From Kappaphycus alvarezii (Eukaryota > Rhodophyta > Florideophyceae > Gigartinales > Solieriaceae), in contig NADL03000089.1 in NCBI GenBank assembly GCA_002205965.3, positions 248,001 to 312,000 of the forward strand: a stretch of DNA of 64,000 nucleotides. The letters are read 5' to 3'. Positions within the stretch are counted from its first letter, which is position 1. Each line of letters begins with the position of its first letter. Below, piece by piece: positions 1-10,867 of this stretch. Under the pieces are notes generated by a model. That model was not told where the DNA came from and ran no database searches. It worked only from the letters and a program-made list of their open reading frames with translations. Made by a program: the position numbers and the translations under genes.

Positions 1-167
1 CATATGCGGGAGGGGTGCGATCACTGTTGGACATGGACTTAGTGAGGGACAAGGGAAGAGGTTTCGTCGATGTCACAGTTGGATCAGCTCTGGATATATT
101 TGGAGGAACTTTCAAGTACGAAGATGCTGTCAACTGGCAGCGCACAGAGGAAGTCGGTATGCGGTAG
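1..167 (+). CDS. HIS6: HisA (ProFAR isomerase), C-terminal end, partial
   Basis: This is the last 54 codons of a gene that begins before the window; the reading frame starts at base 3 and stops with TAG at 165-167. It encodes the C-terminus of phosphoribosylformimino-5-aminoimidazole carboxamide ribotide isomerase, the TIM-barrel enzyme of histidine biosynthesis. The visible signatures are YAGGVRSL at the start of the fragment, then VDVTVGSALDIFGG, the phosphate-binding loop of the last barrel strand, followed by FKYEDAVNW. The SALDIFGG form is typical of eukaryotic HisA. The next gene, squalene synthase, faces it from the other strand about 670 bases away. The identification rests on motif recognition and is fairly secure despite the short length. 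Confidence 0.82.
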   Translation, partial: YAGGVRSLLDMDLVRDKGRGFVDVTVGSALDIFGGTFKYEDAVNWQRTEEVGMR

Positions 168-841
168 CCGTTGGTTTTCATGCAGTCACCCCCGAGGTTG
201 AGACCATGTTCACATGACTTGAAGCTCCCACTATGTTTCACAGTGTGATTGAAGTTTGACAAAGGTGACATTTACGAAAACCTGATTACCGTTACAAATA
301 CGTGGGTGCGTTAACCACAAATAATGACAGCGTGATCTTTCCCTACCACAGTTACCTCGCTTTCTCGCGCCGCTTCAACTGCCTCTCAGTAAGAATGTTC
401 ATCTGAATGCATTTCTTGGCGCCTCCGCGTCGCCTCGACTCGTGCCTCTCTGTGTGTAGTAGCTCCCCGAAAGCGAAGAAACTGTTCACCGCCAGTGATC
501 GACCTTGAAGTTGTGGCGAGAGTCCTGTTACGGCCACCCTCTCATTGCAAACTCCCTTTCTGCAGTACTTCAGGAAAAACTGCAAGTCACTTGCAAACAC
601 ACTAACCGAGCTCGCGACAGTCCCCAAAGTATGAGGAAACATAAATGAAATTCCCGGTAATTCTTCTGCCACAAACTTTCTGTCCTTCACGAATGCAAGC
701 AAGTCCTTGATGCAAAGATAAGGCCACCACAGCAAGGAAGGAGTGTAACTTACGTAAAACCTGGCGGGGAAAAAATGTTACAATGAAGCCGACCATCAGC
801 TCGACTCAAACTGAGTCGCGCTGCAACTATCCAATCTACTC
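168..841. other. convergent intergenic region
   Basis: This gap lies between the HisA stop and the squalene synthase stop, so it should hold both 3' untranslated regions. A 127-codon frame on the minus strand (352-735) has no ATG start and no recognisable motif, and I do not call it a gene. I see no repeat or RNA gene here. Confidence 0.5.
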
Positions 842-2302
842 CTATCCTTCCAAGTTTACTACACGACGCGGAGGGGTTGGTGAATGCTCCGCCCTTGCCG
901 CGGACAAACGTCGCACTTCCTCCTGTTGGAATTTCTGCATGTAAGGCAGTAGGAAGAAGCCAAACATGTAAATGCAAACCAAAAACAGGGCTCCAATAGC
1001 GAGCATGTCGGACAGTTCCATGATACCCCCAGCTGACCTCCATGTAAAAACTGCGCCATCGAAATGGTCCTGCCTTCTCTTGAGGACATAGCTGCTGAGA
1101 AAGCAAAACAGAATTATACTGATGACGTTTGGGATTATCAGGTTAGGGGAGGTTGGAACATGAGGCAGGCATATGTCGATCACTCGGTTGAGTAGCGTTC
1201 GAGTATTTTCAGCGTTTGGGTCGTGAGGCTCCACAGCATTGAGCATGGAAACGGCGTAGGTGAAAAATACCTTGTACAAAGAGTCCATGTTCTTCGTGCT
1301 CAATACCAGTTGGGCAGTTTTCGATCGACGAATCTTGACGACACTTTCAAAAACTCGACCGTTATTGTAACATTCAGATAAAGTAGCAATGGCCATCACT
1401 TGAGGAATTGCAACAAAGTTGAAGACATCCTGCGACTTGACATAATTCATGTACTCGATGCAGTCGGGGAGATGACGCAGGGCGTCAGTGACCATGTGAT
1501 TGAGAACGGCGAGGGCAAACTTGCGATTGGCATGATCCTTGAAGTCTGTTAGATCATTTGCATACTGACTCCAAATTTCGCGCGGCCAAAATGTACGGCC
1601 TTCGACGATGTCCTCTAAATAGTCCCTAATGATGTTTGTCTTCTGCAAAAACAGACCCATCGAATTGCTCAATTCAATCCGTTGGGCAAACGCGGGCTCC
1701 TCACATCCTGACAAAGCAAAAATATTCGAAAGGCCAATACCTACCAAGCCAGCGACGTAGTGACAATAAAGGTCGTAGTCGGCAATAGTATCACACGAAA
1801 CATCGTCAATGTGCTCCGCCATCCCAGCGCCCATGCGCTTTGTAATATCAAGAACGACTTGCTTAAAATGGGGTTTGAGGCTGTGATAGCAGCGCACGAC
1901 GGCAGGGAATTTTTGCAACAATTCCTTCTCAGCGCCAGTGCCAAAGGATTGGCAGCTCCAAGGGTTTTCGCGGTGTTCCTCTTGCAGAAAAGTGTAGAAT
2001 GAGGTGCACAGATGCCTCCGAACTTGTGGATCCGCGGATGTATCGTCCTCGACGGTATCGAGGGCGCGGAGGACAAGATAAAAGACACAGATAGGGTGGC
2101 GTAATTCAGGACGAAGTTCCATGATGACAAGGGCAAAGGAGCGGGAGACTTTGCATAGGGCGCGGTAGGCATATTCCCAATCAGGATCCAAAGATTGAGT
2201 CATGGTGGCGCGTGCGGCATCGGCCTTGCGCTTGTACCGAAGGAGGGCGATGATTTCGGAAGGGCGGTAGCCTGCGGCCATGACCTGCTTCAAAATTGCC
2301 AT
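842..2302 (-). CDS. SQS: squalene synthase (farnesyl-diphosphate farnesyltransferase)
   Basis: A single-exon gene of 486 codons starting with ATG. It condenses two farnesyl diphosphates to presqualene diphosphate and reduces this to squalene with NADPH, the first committed step of sterol synthesis, at the ER membrane. The first aspartate-rich motif DTVEDD is at residues 82-87. YCHYVAG is near 179-185, and the second aspartate-rich motif DYLED is at 227-231 within LQKTNIIRDYLED. The NADPH-region motif FNFVAIPQVMAIATL lies near 293-307. Two hydrophobic C-terminal segments (about 388-407 and 433-454) should anchor it, whereas animal and plant enzymes usually have one or two. Length and motif order fit the family, and no catalytic residue is missing. 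The absence of introns is typical of red algae. Confidence 0.95.
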   Translation of the reverse strand: MAILKQVMAAGYRPSEIIALLRYKRKADAARATMTQSLDPDWEYAYRALCKVSRSFALVIMELRPELRHPICVFYLVLRALDTVEDDTSADPQVRRHLCTSFYTFLQEEHRENPWSCQSFGTGAEKELLQKFPAVVRCYHSLKPHFKQVVLDITKRMGAGMAEHIDDVSCDTIADYDLYCHYVAGLVGIGLSNIFALSGCEEPAFAQRIELSNSMGLFLQKTNIIRDYLEDIVEGRTFWPREIWSQYANDLTDFKDHANRKFALAVLNHMVTDALRHLPDCIEYMNYVKSQDVFNFVAIPQVMAIATLSECYNNGRVFESVVKIRRSKTAQLVLSTKNMDSLYKVFFTYAVSMLNAVEPHDPNAENTRTLLNRVIDICLPHVPTSPNLIIPNVISIILFCFLSSYVLKRRQDHFDGAVFTWRSAGGIMELSDMLAIGALFLVCIYMFGFFLLPYMQKFQQEEVRRLSAARAEHSPTPPRRVVNLEG

Positions 2303-3223
2303 TGTTGATGGGGGAAAGAGAGCTTGTGCGTCGATAAAAACGAGTGTCGAGGAAGAGTCACAAAACTCGGGGAATAGGAAAGCAAGGAGAAGAGGATAAC
2401 TCCCGAATGGAAGGCTAATGAGTCAGGGCTGCAGTGGAAGGTTGCAGGGGTGAAAGGGGTTGTATGCAACGGAGGTTGAGTGTATCGGAAAGAGACCCGT
2501 TGCTGCTGTTGGATTGGAGCAATGAGGACTTGAAGAACGGCAGTGGCGGGGGAGAAGGGTTGCTGGGCGGCAATACAAATAAAGCGATTTGATGCGGGTT
2601 GGCTGTCAACAGACACGAGTACAGTAGGAAGCAAAAAAAAAAGTGGATGAGGCACAGAACATACCATTGATGATCGTATTTACTATTGCACCGTACTATA
2701 CTGTACACTGAAGTTCAGTGTGCAGTATCCATGCTAAAGTTCTGGAAAATATAAATAAATCAGACTGTACTGTATAATATTTAATTGTACTGCGCTGGCC
2801 AGTACTGCCCATAATTTCATCCCCGTTGCCTGGTCAATATGTGATGAATGAAGAATCGACAAAAAAGGAAATATTGATTATTCGAAATTTGTATGAATTC
2901 AGAGATGGCGCGGATATGACACAGGTAGTTCTCTTAGCATTTTGTCCACTCACGGGAGGTGCCTCATCTTTATTGGTCCACGATTCTTAATGAAGATCTG
3001 TGAGCACTCCTTTCTAACCCCACTGACGGACCAATCACACTTGATCCAGTTGTCATTGGTCTTTCCGATTGTCCTTGATCAACATCCCCTCTCCAAAGGC
3101 CATATAATGTACAGTATAGTTCATCTGGTCCACAATATTATCACTGTTGCCTTGACGACCGACTACATCTTCCATGCATTAAAATAACCCAAGATTTCCT
3201 CCTGTTGCCTCCACCAGTTCTGA
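2303..3223. other. intergenic region upstream of squalene synthase
   Basis: This region should contain the squalene synthase promoter on the minus strand. It turns AT-rich after about 2,680 and carries short GTACTATACTGTACAC and TACTGTATAATATT elements at about 2,690-2,785 that belong to the dispersed TACTGTAC family. The open frames here lack ATG starts or recognisable motifs. Confidence 0.45.
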
Positions 3224-3289
3224 TTGTTCACCTTACAACATCTAACCTTTGTAGTTGCAGTGATGACAACGGCAGTGGTCGCTCAGTAT

Positions 3290-3915
3290 TTAGACGACAT
3301 ATCACTGCGTCTGTTACGGTCTCCTAGGCATATTCCCATTTCACTCCGGCCCGCCGATATCCTTGTACAACCGCCCCCAACCCCGGAAGGCACAACGTTG
3401 CGCCCCATTGCCTGTGACATCACTGTCGTCTCACCGTTTAAGGCCGCAGTTCGCACCAAGGCGACCCAGGTTGCCGGAGGCGCTGCTGAACTGGCGGCCC
3501 GCGATAAGGTCACAACCCTGGAACGCAACATCGCCCGACACCTCCCCGCTCCCTCAACTGGTCCATCTTCTGCGCCTTACACGCCGAACTTCACGTTTCG
3601 ACCTCTGGCGTTTGATTCCCTAGGCGCCCCTTCCCCTGGAACTATTGCATTCATCGAGGAGTTAGTTCCGCGGATCGCGTCCAAGTGTCACTCGACAGTT
3701 GGCGTTATCCGCCGCCGTATCTACCAGCGACTGAGTTGCACCCTCTGGTCATTCATCGCTGAAGCTATCCTGTCGCGAGCCCCGATGCGCATGGACGACG
3801 AAGCACACCCGGTTAGATCTTAACCGCATAGTTAGGACGTGCGCAGTCCCCAGTAGATACTGAACGCATTAAACTTCTTTCTTTCTTTAAACTTCTTTCT
3901 TTCTTTCATTCTTTC
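3290..3915 (+). mobile_element. 5'-truncated non-LTR-type retrotransposon, endonuclease tail and 3' end
   Basis: The translation up to the stop at 3821-3823 contains RPADILV, then CDITVVSPFKAAV, then FRPLAFDSLGAPSPG and a basic helix ending LSRAP. This is the C-terminal end of reverse-transcriptase proteins that carry a restriction-like endonuclease; the PAD...CD spacing fits the PD...D catalytic core of that nuclease. The frame opens without an ATG, so the copy is truncated at its 5' end. It is followed within 50 bases by a TTTC tail, which fits a retroposed 3' end. Related but more decayed pieces lie at 28.1-30.4 kb and 38.7-41.3 kb. The family assignment is by motif only; the exact clade is not determined. 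Confidence 0.65.
3871..3915 (+). repeat. (CTTT)n simple repeat at retrotransposon 3' end
   Basis: Two blocks of AAACTTCTTTCTTTCTTT are followed by further CTTT units. The repeat lies directly after the retrotransposon coding end and is probably its 3' tail. Confidence 0.8.
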
Positions 3916-6520
3916 ATGAGAGCTTGCTCGTCGCTCGCGAATTACAGTGCTGTAGATGTGCGGCAATGGAGCAAAACAGGAACATGGTTTTTACTCTATG
4001 TAAAAACCGATACCGAAAGCCTACAATCCTCCTGTAATGTCATCTACAGTTTTAGTCCAGCAGTGAAGTATTCAGTGACCTATCCGCTCAAGACCGTTTA
4101 CTCATTCAAATGTAAATTCGGAACTTTCTGATACTAGGCATCCGAGCCAAGAGAGTGCACTATGTGAGCATGATGCAAAATAGCAATGGAAACAAAACTT
4201 GTTTCAATGTTGTAACCCCACCGAACTGCATCCCCGTGAATGCTTCTTACAAGCTGCGTTCTCATTCTGTCACATGTATACTTCGACGTCATCAAACACC
4301 GCAAGATGAACAAGGGCAGAAGCGTTAATGACGCCTCTTGACTAAGCCCTTGTCATAATCGTACAGCAATTCACCGGTATACCAATATTCTCAAACTCCC
4401 CTTCGTTATATTAAAATATGTGAAACGTTTCAGACTGTTGCTACCTAAGGAGCTATCTTGGTGTTGGTATCTGCTCCTGAGATCACCTTTGTTACGTCAC
4501 CTTACGGACTGATAGACCGCATATATCTTCCAAGAGTAAAACACCCAAACCTTTTCCCTCTCCTTACGGACTGGTCTCCCCCAACAGAGTTTCTGTTTTC
4601 TCAGACCCCACAAGCTCAATCGCGGGTAATTTATTCACTTTTTATCGCTTCAATCAGCACCAATGCGTCACACGAACTAAGTTTAACCTCCTTGTTCAGC
4701 CTTGTCGGAAGGTCTTATTTGTTCATTATGATCACCACAGGCGGCCCATGGCAGAGAATGTCTTAAATAGCATCGAGTAAAGCTCACACATTTTTTCTTT
4801 GGTCGTAGTGAAGACCTCGATTGCTTGGATATGTCTGATTTAGTTACCGTCGTCTCTGGACTAACTGCATTGATGTTGAATAATTCCCTTCGTATGTCGT
4901 ACAGCGCGAAATATGGCAGAAGAAGCGTTTACGATGCAAATTGAAAGACTACCATCACGTATTGTTGTCAAGAGAGGACCCTGATATCCATCATTCTCAA
5001 GAAATCCTGCTCTTGACTTATCCTTAGGCTCACGGCACTATTTGCTATGAATTGAGCAATGATAAACACAAAAAAATTCAAGAGAACTCCAATGATAATT
5101 CTACCAATCATTGTGCGAATCATATCTCAAGTTCCCCATCTCACACATAGCCAGCAGTTCCTTCGAAAAAGATGGTAGTCTAAGGGGCTGCATGAGTCGA
5201 GTTAGAGCTGACTGTTTTCATGAGTTAGTTACGGTGCTAACATCTCATCCCAAATCATGCCAACAATTTAGGTAACATCTTTTATTGGAATTTTTGAGAG
5301 TTTGCGCCGGGGTCTTTCCGTCTTTGGGAGCTCGTTGACAGGCTCAGATGTGCGTTCTTAAAGACCAGTTCAGAATCTCTAACATAAAAGTACTTTTAAG
5401 GCCTCCAAGTGTTGATTTCGTTCGTAGGACCAAGAGATCGGCGGACAGCTGGTTTTGCAACCTCAAATATAAATTTTGTCTTGAGGACGCAAACGAATCT
5501 TGAAACTGATGTCTTTGCGATTGTAACCAAATGCAATCCATGAAACTAGTGCTGTAGAAATGCGGCTAATTTGGGAGCAATGGGTAGTTGACTATAAAAT
5601 GACGTTAGAGAAAATGAAATAATTGATTGTGAAGCATTAGAAAGAACCGGTAAAAATAAAAATGGAAAAAAGAGGATATGTAATTGGCAGATGAAGGATA
5701 ACTGGAGCGCTTCAGTGAGGAAATGAAGCTGGCGAAGACTTAAGAAATTAGAAGTTGCATATAAAGGCCCCAAAGAGAAGCTACATAGCCCTATTAGCTG
5801 AGTTCTGATCTCATCGCTGGTATTTATTGTGCATGGAGACATTAGCCTTCATTACTAGCCTTCTCTTGAGGTCTTTTTATTGAAGGCTACAAAGATATAA
5901 CCGCGAAATTGTGGATTTCCGAGAGCTGTGCAGCTCGGTAACGTCAAAGTCCTTTCATCATATTCATCTATCATTTTTTTAATCGCCACACTGATTCAAT
6001 TAATAATAAATCGAAATGAACGGAGGGATTATTCGAGAGTTTGGTTAAAATAAGTGACCGAAGGAAAGTAGAGAGTCCTTCGTGGACAAAACGCGCCCAT
6101 CCAATTATGGTTAATGCGAGGCGCGACTTGTACTCCAGTCACCCCAAAGTAGGATGAGCTACAATTTTAATTCTACGGAGACATATTCGAATGTAGGACC
6201 CATGCGGAGATAGTAAGAGGGCCATGAAAGTTAATATGGAGGATCCACTTTAAGTTCCTATAGACACGAAGATCTTGTTTTTATTGTGCTACTTTCTAGT
6301 CGTCCGTATAAATTAGCGCTTCCTGAAGCTCAGAACGCAAGTATATCACTTCCTGTTGTGGATTGTCCAAATCTGCCTTTTGGCGCTTTTTAACGCCATC
6401 CAAAATGCTCTAATCCTGCATAAACTCGCGCTCGAACTTCAATCCAGCATCTTCGATACGTAGAATTCATAAATCTATCTAGCGGAACATAGACCCCTCT
6501 ACTAGTGTCTATTGGACTGT

Positions 6521-6537
6521 TGTCCTCATATGAGGAC
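6521..6537. repeat. palindrome GTCCTCATATGAGGAC
   Basis: A perfect 16-base palindrome (6522-6537). A near copy, extended to longer arms, lies 345 bases downstream at 6867-6888. Confidence 0.7.
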
Positions 6538-6866
6538 TACATTTAGCACTTCTTTTTCAATATAATTTTTTTACCTCAGCGCATTTCTTGCTCCTCCGCG
6601 TTGGTTCATAAGTGTAGATGAACCTATCAAAACAAAATTTTCAAGATTGTTGACCTCGGTTAGGGCTAGAGCAATTTTCCCTCCCTAACTTCCGCTCTTC
6701 GCAACAATTTGCGAAACTGACATCATTTTGGAAGGAAATTTAGTTCGTATCATCTTGGGGTGGTGTCAGAAACGGGGGAACATGTATGTTAAGAATTAAT
6801 TTACTGTAATTTAATATAAAAAACTTTTATGCAGTAAAAATTTCGGTTTTCGAAAATGTAACGGAA

Positions 6867-6888
6867 ACTGTCCTCAGATGAGGACAGT
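6867..6888. repeat. inverted repeat ACTGTCCTCA-GA-TGAGGACAGT
   Basis: Ten-base perfect arms around a two-base centre. It shares the TGTCCTCA/TGAGGAC core with the palindrome at 6521-6537. The pair may mark the ends of a small decayed foldback element, but the flanks show no target duplication. Confidence 0.65.
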
Positions 6889-6997
6889 GCTATGACGGAT
6901 AAACAATAGGCAAGTCTGGATATGATACGAAAACTGTGCGATTGAGAGTTACCGGAACAATTTTTGTACCGCAAATTACTCGATATTCTAACGCTGT

Positions 6998-7222
6998 ATG
7001 CGAAAGGTAGTGTGTAGAGCCAAGCCTGAGAAAGCAAATGAGAACTCCATGCGAGCAATCATGGGATTGGGGAGGCGAAAAGAAGTGTCAAGCAGGAGCA
7101 GAGTGGCAGTGCCTGAAGTAGGTGGTAAATTGCCAAAGAAGTCCATGGAAACATACGGCAAGTTACGGCCCGTGCTCACTCAAAGGTTCGCTGTAGTGGC
7201 AGGTATGACCACTGTAAGCTAA
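6998..7222 (+). pseudogene. fragment of a repeated coding sequence, copy 1
   Basis: A 74-codon ATG frame. Its second half (EVGGKLPKKSMETYGKLRP, then VLTQRFAVVAGM) matches the peptide read from the minus strand at 27,450-27,600 (EVPRNLAIRAMEAYGKVRA, then ALTQRHAAAAIM). Two copies 20 kb apart in opposite orientation, both with the frame preserved, indicate a repeat derived from a protein-coding element. I do not recognise the parent protein. The upstream half of this copy has no match in the window. Confidence 0.45.
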
Positions 7223-8423
7223 AAATTGGGCTGCCTTGAGGTTTCATTTCAGGAAACCGTAAATTTTGGCGTTAGCATTAAATCATGATCCGTTGAGTAA
7301 ATAACGTAAAGTTTGGGTATAAAGCAGGGTTACGGGTTGTCAGACATTTTTCATCCAAAAATTACCCCTCCGGTTCTGTGGTAGATGAAAATACCTGATA
7401 TTTACTGTATTATTCAAACAAAAGGCGTCATGAAAATATAGTACTAGTATGAATGTCATGTAAATAATTTTCTCATGCACCGAAGCTGGAATCAACGAGC
7501 ACCCTATCTTAGCCATTCACAGGTCCATTTCAATTCAATTTTGTAAACGGAATTAGGGAACAAATCAAGAAATATTTGCTATTCTCCTCAACGATTTTCT
7601 GCACTTACTGTTTATTATGATTTGAATTCCACACTGTTGTCCTCCAATGTCGTTAGACAGAAAAGATGAAGAATTTGGATCCGTATTGTTCCGAATTTAA
7701 GTGACTTCAATTTTAAGTGCAGAAATGGTTCAACAATAATTATTTATTCAAACCTGTGTGTTGCATATAGAAATATTGTAGAAATTGCGAACGCAGACTA
7801 TTTCTTGTACTCTGCGGAATATTCCTTTTGTAACATTAATGAGTAAATTGGTATTAACAATATACAGAAAGTGATGTAAACACGCTTATTTTGTAGAAAT
7901 TCGCAAAATTGTTGGATGCATGAAACAAATTAAGGTAATGGAGGCAAAAATAATCATTCGATGGAAAATAGTATCTTTGAAACTTCGTTCCAAGAACATT
8001 AATGACCGAATCATATGTCCCACAGGAGGCTACCTCTGGTACGAATACTAAAGATAAGAAAACATAGATGAAGTTCGCCAAGGCTGCGCAGCTGACAGAG
8101 CTGACATCCCGCCGAATGAACTGACCATGGCGTTCAAGTTGGATCCTGATAATATAAATTGTCCTATAATGAACAATTTAGACCACTTGGCAACCACCAG
8201 ATAAAACGATATCTACACTACAGAGAACAATATCATGAAAAATGTGGAACAGTGAGCATCCAACACTAAAGAAATAAGGTTAGTGAGGCAGACTTCCTCG
8301 GCAACGAAGAAAACTCGAAGGGATTCAGTGCGTGCTTAATCCTCTGATAATAATTTCAGGGGTCTAAAGACCCTTTAGTATCCTCACTGTATGATTGTTT
8401 CCCTGCTTAGGGCCATTCCGAGG

Positions 8424-8477
8424 ACTAAGGTTGAAATAATTCTTAGTCGTACTAAGGTTGAAATAATTCTTAGTCGT
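8424..8477. repeat. 27-bp tandem duplication with hairpin ends
   Basis: Two exact 27-base units stand head to tail. Each begins ACTAAGG and ends CTTAGT-CGT, so each unit can form a short hairpin. The frame through both units is open (RTKVEIILS twice) and continues into a diverged third version (RAKAETLLRRAIDRLA), so the array was once inside a coding sequence for an amphipathic helix. Confidence 0.75.
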
Positions 8478-10392
8478 ACGATAGAAAGATTGGCGAGTCA
8501 GAGGGCTAAGGCTGAAACGCTTCTTCGCCGTGCGATAGATAGATTGGCGATTGTGTTTGACAAGCTGCATCTAGATAAAATGAACCCGAAAAGAGGTCAG
8601 GAAGGAAAAAAGAGGTGACTTCTTGCGGATCTGCAAAATTTAAGTGCCACGTCATCCTTGATTAAAGTGTGTCAACATCGTAGGTTGTTCGACTTGTGGT
8701 GAACAAGTCGGTAGGAAAACTAAAAGATTCAAGGATTTTCGAACTATTAAGTACATACCAAGGAGCGAAGCAATTTGTGCGTCAACGGATCATATGCTTG
8801 TCGAGGAGTCGAGTACACTGTTAGTGATCTGCGCTGGTGACTTAATACACAAAAGTGACTGATAACGGTTGAAGACCGAACTAAATGCATTTATTATCTT
8901 CTGGTTGTCTATAATGAGGGCGGTGAGTATCTTGTCCAGTCCATTGCGCCCAGCGATTGACTTTGGGAGCAAATAACGGCAGAAAGTGTATTTAGTCGGC
9001 GGTCTTTGAAGTCTTCTTTTGGTTACCCTGAGGAGAGAGGAAATATATGGATTCAGGATCTTCATCTTATTCACTATGAAGGTCTTGGATATCTTCTCTG
9101 GCTTATCAGTCAAGAGCGGACATACCATGCTTCTGCGGGAAATTAAGTGACTGCACGATGCTAGATCGCGTAAAATGACGCATTAACGCATTTGGTGAAA
9201 ACATTTAGGCATTATTATTCTATTGATACGTGGCGATTCACGAGGTGGGTCAATTTTTCAAATCTATAACCGTACTCATCTTCATTATCAAAAAAGATCT
9301 GGTTTAAGCATTCAAACGAAACATTTTTCTACTTGATAAGGAAGTATTAGTGGCTCCAATCTTGCTGAAGAACCTATATATTCATCTTCCCACTTGGTGA
9401 AGTCAGCGAGGATATGAACCGATGGACCCCGCTGCAAGCAATAAATTAGACCTATCGCACTGATATTCGAAGCAAAACGATACTTTGGTATCTATTCTGG
9501 AGCAAGGCACTTAAGATATTCGTCAATTGGAGATTAGATACCAGTGTAAGAGTTAAGGAGTAAACTTTGTCTCTGAAATTGGCGTTCCATGAGCTATATT
9601 TGAAATAGCTAGGTAACTTTCAGCTGACTAATGAATTCAAACGTCAGGAGTGAGATGCGTCTCGTTTTTCTTTTTTTCTATTCCAGTTTAAATAAGATGA
9701 TTGTATTTTATATCATTTTTCTACTTATTAGAACTCTCAGTCGAAAATGGTACAGATAATTTCGTGTAGAGTTGTGAAGAGCTTGTTTTAGGAGTAGAAC
9801 TTGGCTTAATGTTTTGGTTCGAGGTGCAAAAACACGATTGGACTTCTGTGGCAGCTTTGTGTACCACTGCGAAGATTACATCAAAATTGCATTCGGTGAC
9901 ATTTAAAACCCTTTAAGAATGTAATATACGACTGATGTCCTTCGCTACTTTTCATATACGCTATAACTTACCCATGAAACTCATCGGTGTCCTATCGAGG
10001 GGGAAAATCCTTAAGCTTGGATAAGGACACTAAAAGGAAAGATAAAAGACTTAAATAATGTTTTTATTGTTAAAAATTAAGTGTGAGGAGAACGAAGGAC
10101 TAGAGTAACGTGGGCTATCTTCTCAGGATACCTATACTTATAGATGCTTAATAGAGGACAAACTGATCTCATCGCTTTATTAATGGTAAACAAAATCTAG
10201 CGTAGAGTTGAATGCTTTTGTGCTAGTTCATTTCAATGTCGCGTAATTTTAAATCTAAATAACACGCAGCTTCTTCATGTTGCACCTGGCGTTACATAAT
10301 AACTAAATTTTGATGATAAAATTAAGTTGTAGCTCTTCGTTGGGGAACCAGGAGGTTACAAAGCCTATGTGTAGTAAATCTACGCGATTGTG

Positions 10393-10454
10393 TCATAATA
10401 AAGAAGAGGCTGGATGAAGCTATAGTCTCATAATACCGAAGAGGCTGGATGAAG
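10393..10454. repeat. 27-bp direct repeat
   Basis: TCATAATA-(2 nt)-GAAGAGGCTGGATGAAG occurs twice with a period of 35 bases. The two copies differ only at two central bases. No function is evident. Confidence 0.7.
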
Positions 10455-10507
10455 GGCAAGTTTAGTGGAGATCGGTTGCGAAAATGCCTCTTTAATGAAA
10501 TGGAGGG

Positions 10508-10867
10508 ATGTCAGCATTGATTTTAGTTCTCCGCGTTGAAATTTCAGCCCTGATTCTGGAGGCAGAGGAGCGTAGTCCTATAAATGTGCAAAAAATACGC
10601 CCAGATACTCAGAAAGAGCTAGTATTCACATTTGACATGGGTATGATGTGTAAATATAGTGTGCAGAGGACTTATGAGCTTTTTTATATTAAACCAATAC
10701 TTGAAATTGTGCGGTGCAGTAAAATAAAAATTGACTTACAGAAAAATAAGCTAGAATTGCGAAACCAATCATGCTCAAAGACATCAAAGCATTTCTTGCG
10801 GTCAGTATCAGTATTTAGTCTCAAGTTATCTGGAATCTACGATTATACCAAGCAGTGGATGCTGTGA
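10508..10867 (+). CDS. small open frame in the AT-rich desert, doubtful
   Basis: An ATG frame of 119 codons, the longest of its kind in the desert. The N-terminus repeats the peptide SALIL twice in 15 residues; the rest is lysine- and leucine-rich with no motif I recognise. It could be a remnant of an older gene or a chance frame. No neighbour supports a function, and the low confidence reflects this. Confidence 0.12.
   Translation: MSALILVLRVEISALILEAEERSPINVQKIRPDTQKELVFTFDMGMMCKYSVQRTYELFYIKPILEIVRCSKIKIDLQKNKLELRNQSCSKTSKHFLRSVSVFSLKLSGIYDYTKQWML

Larger units (their letters stand above)
3916..6997. other. AT-rich gene-free region, first part
   Basis: No frame above about 100 codons with a recognisable motif is present on either strand. 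I see no RNA gene. Two short perfect palindromes at 6,522 and 6,867 are listed separately. The composition becomes clearly more AT-rich than the flanking gene regions from here on. Confidence 0.5.

Noticed and set aside
352-735. 127-codon open frame on the minus strand next to HisA
   Set aside because: It starts at TTG, has no recognisable motif and lies in the 3' gap of two convergent genes.
2942-3187. 81-codon open frame (+)
   Set aside because: TTG start, low-complexity hydrophobic translation, crosses TACAGTATAG repeat sequence; probably chance.
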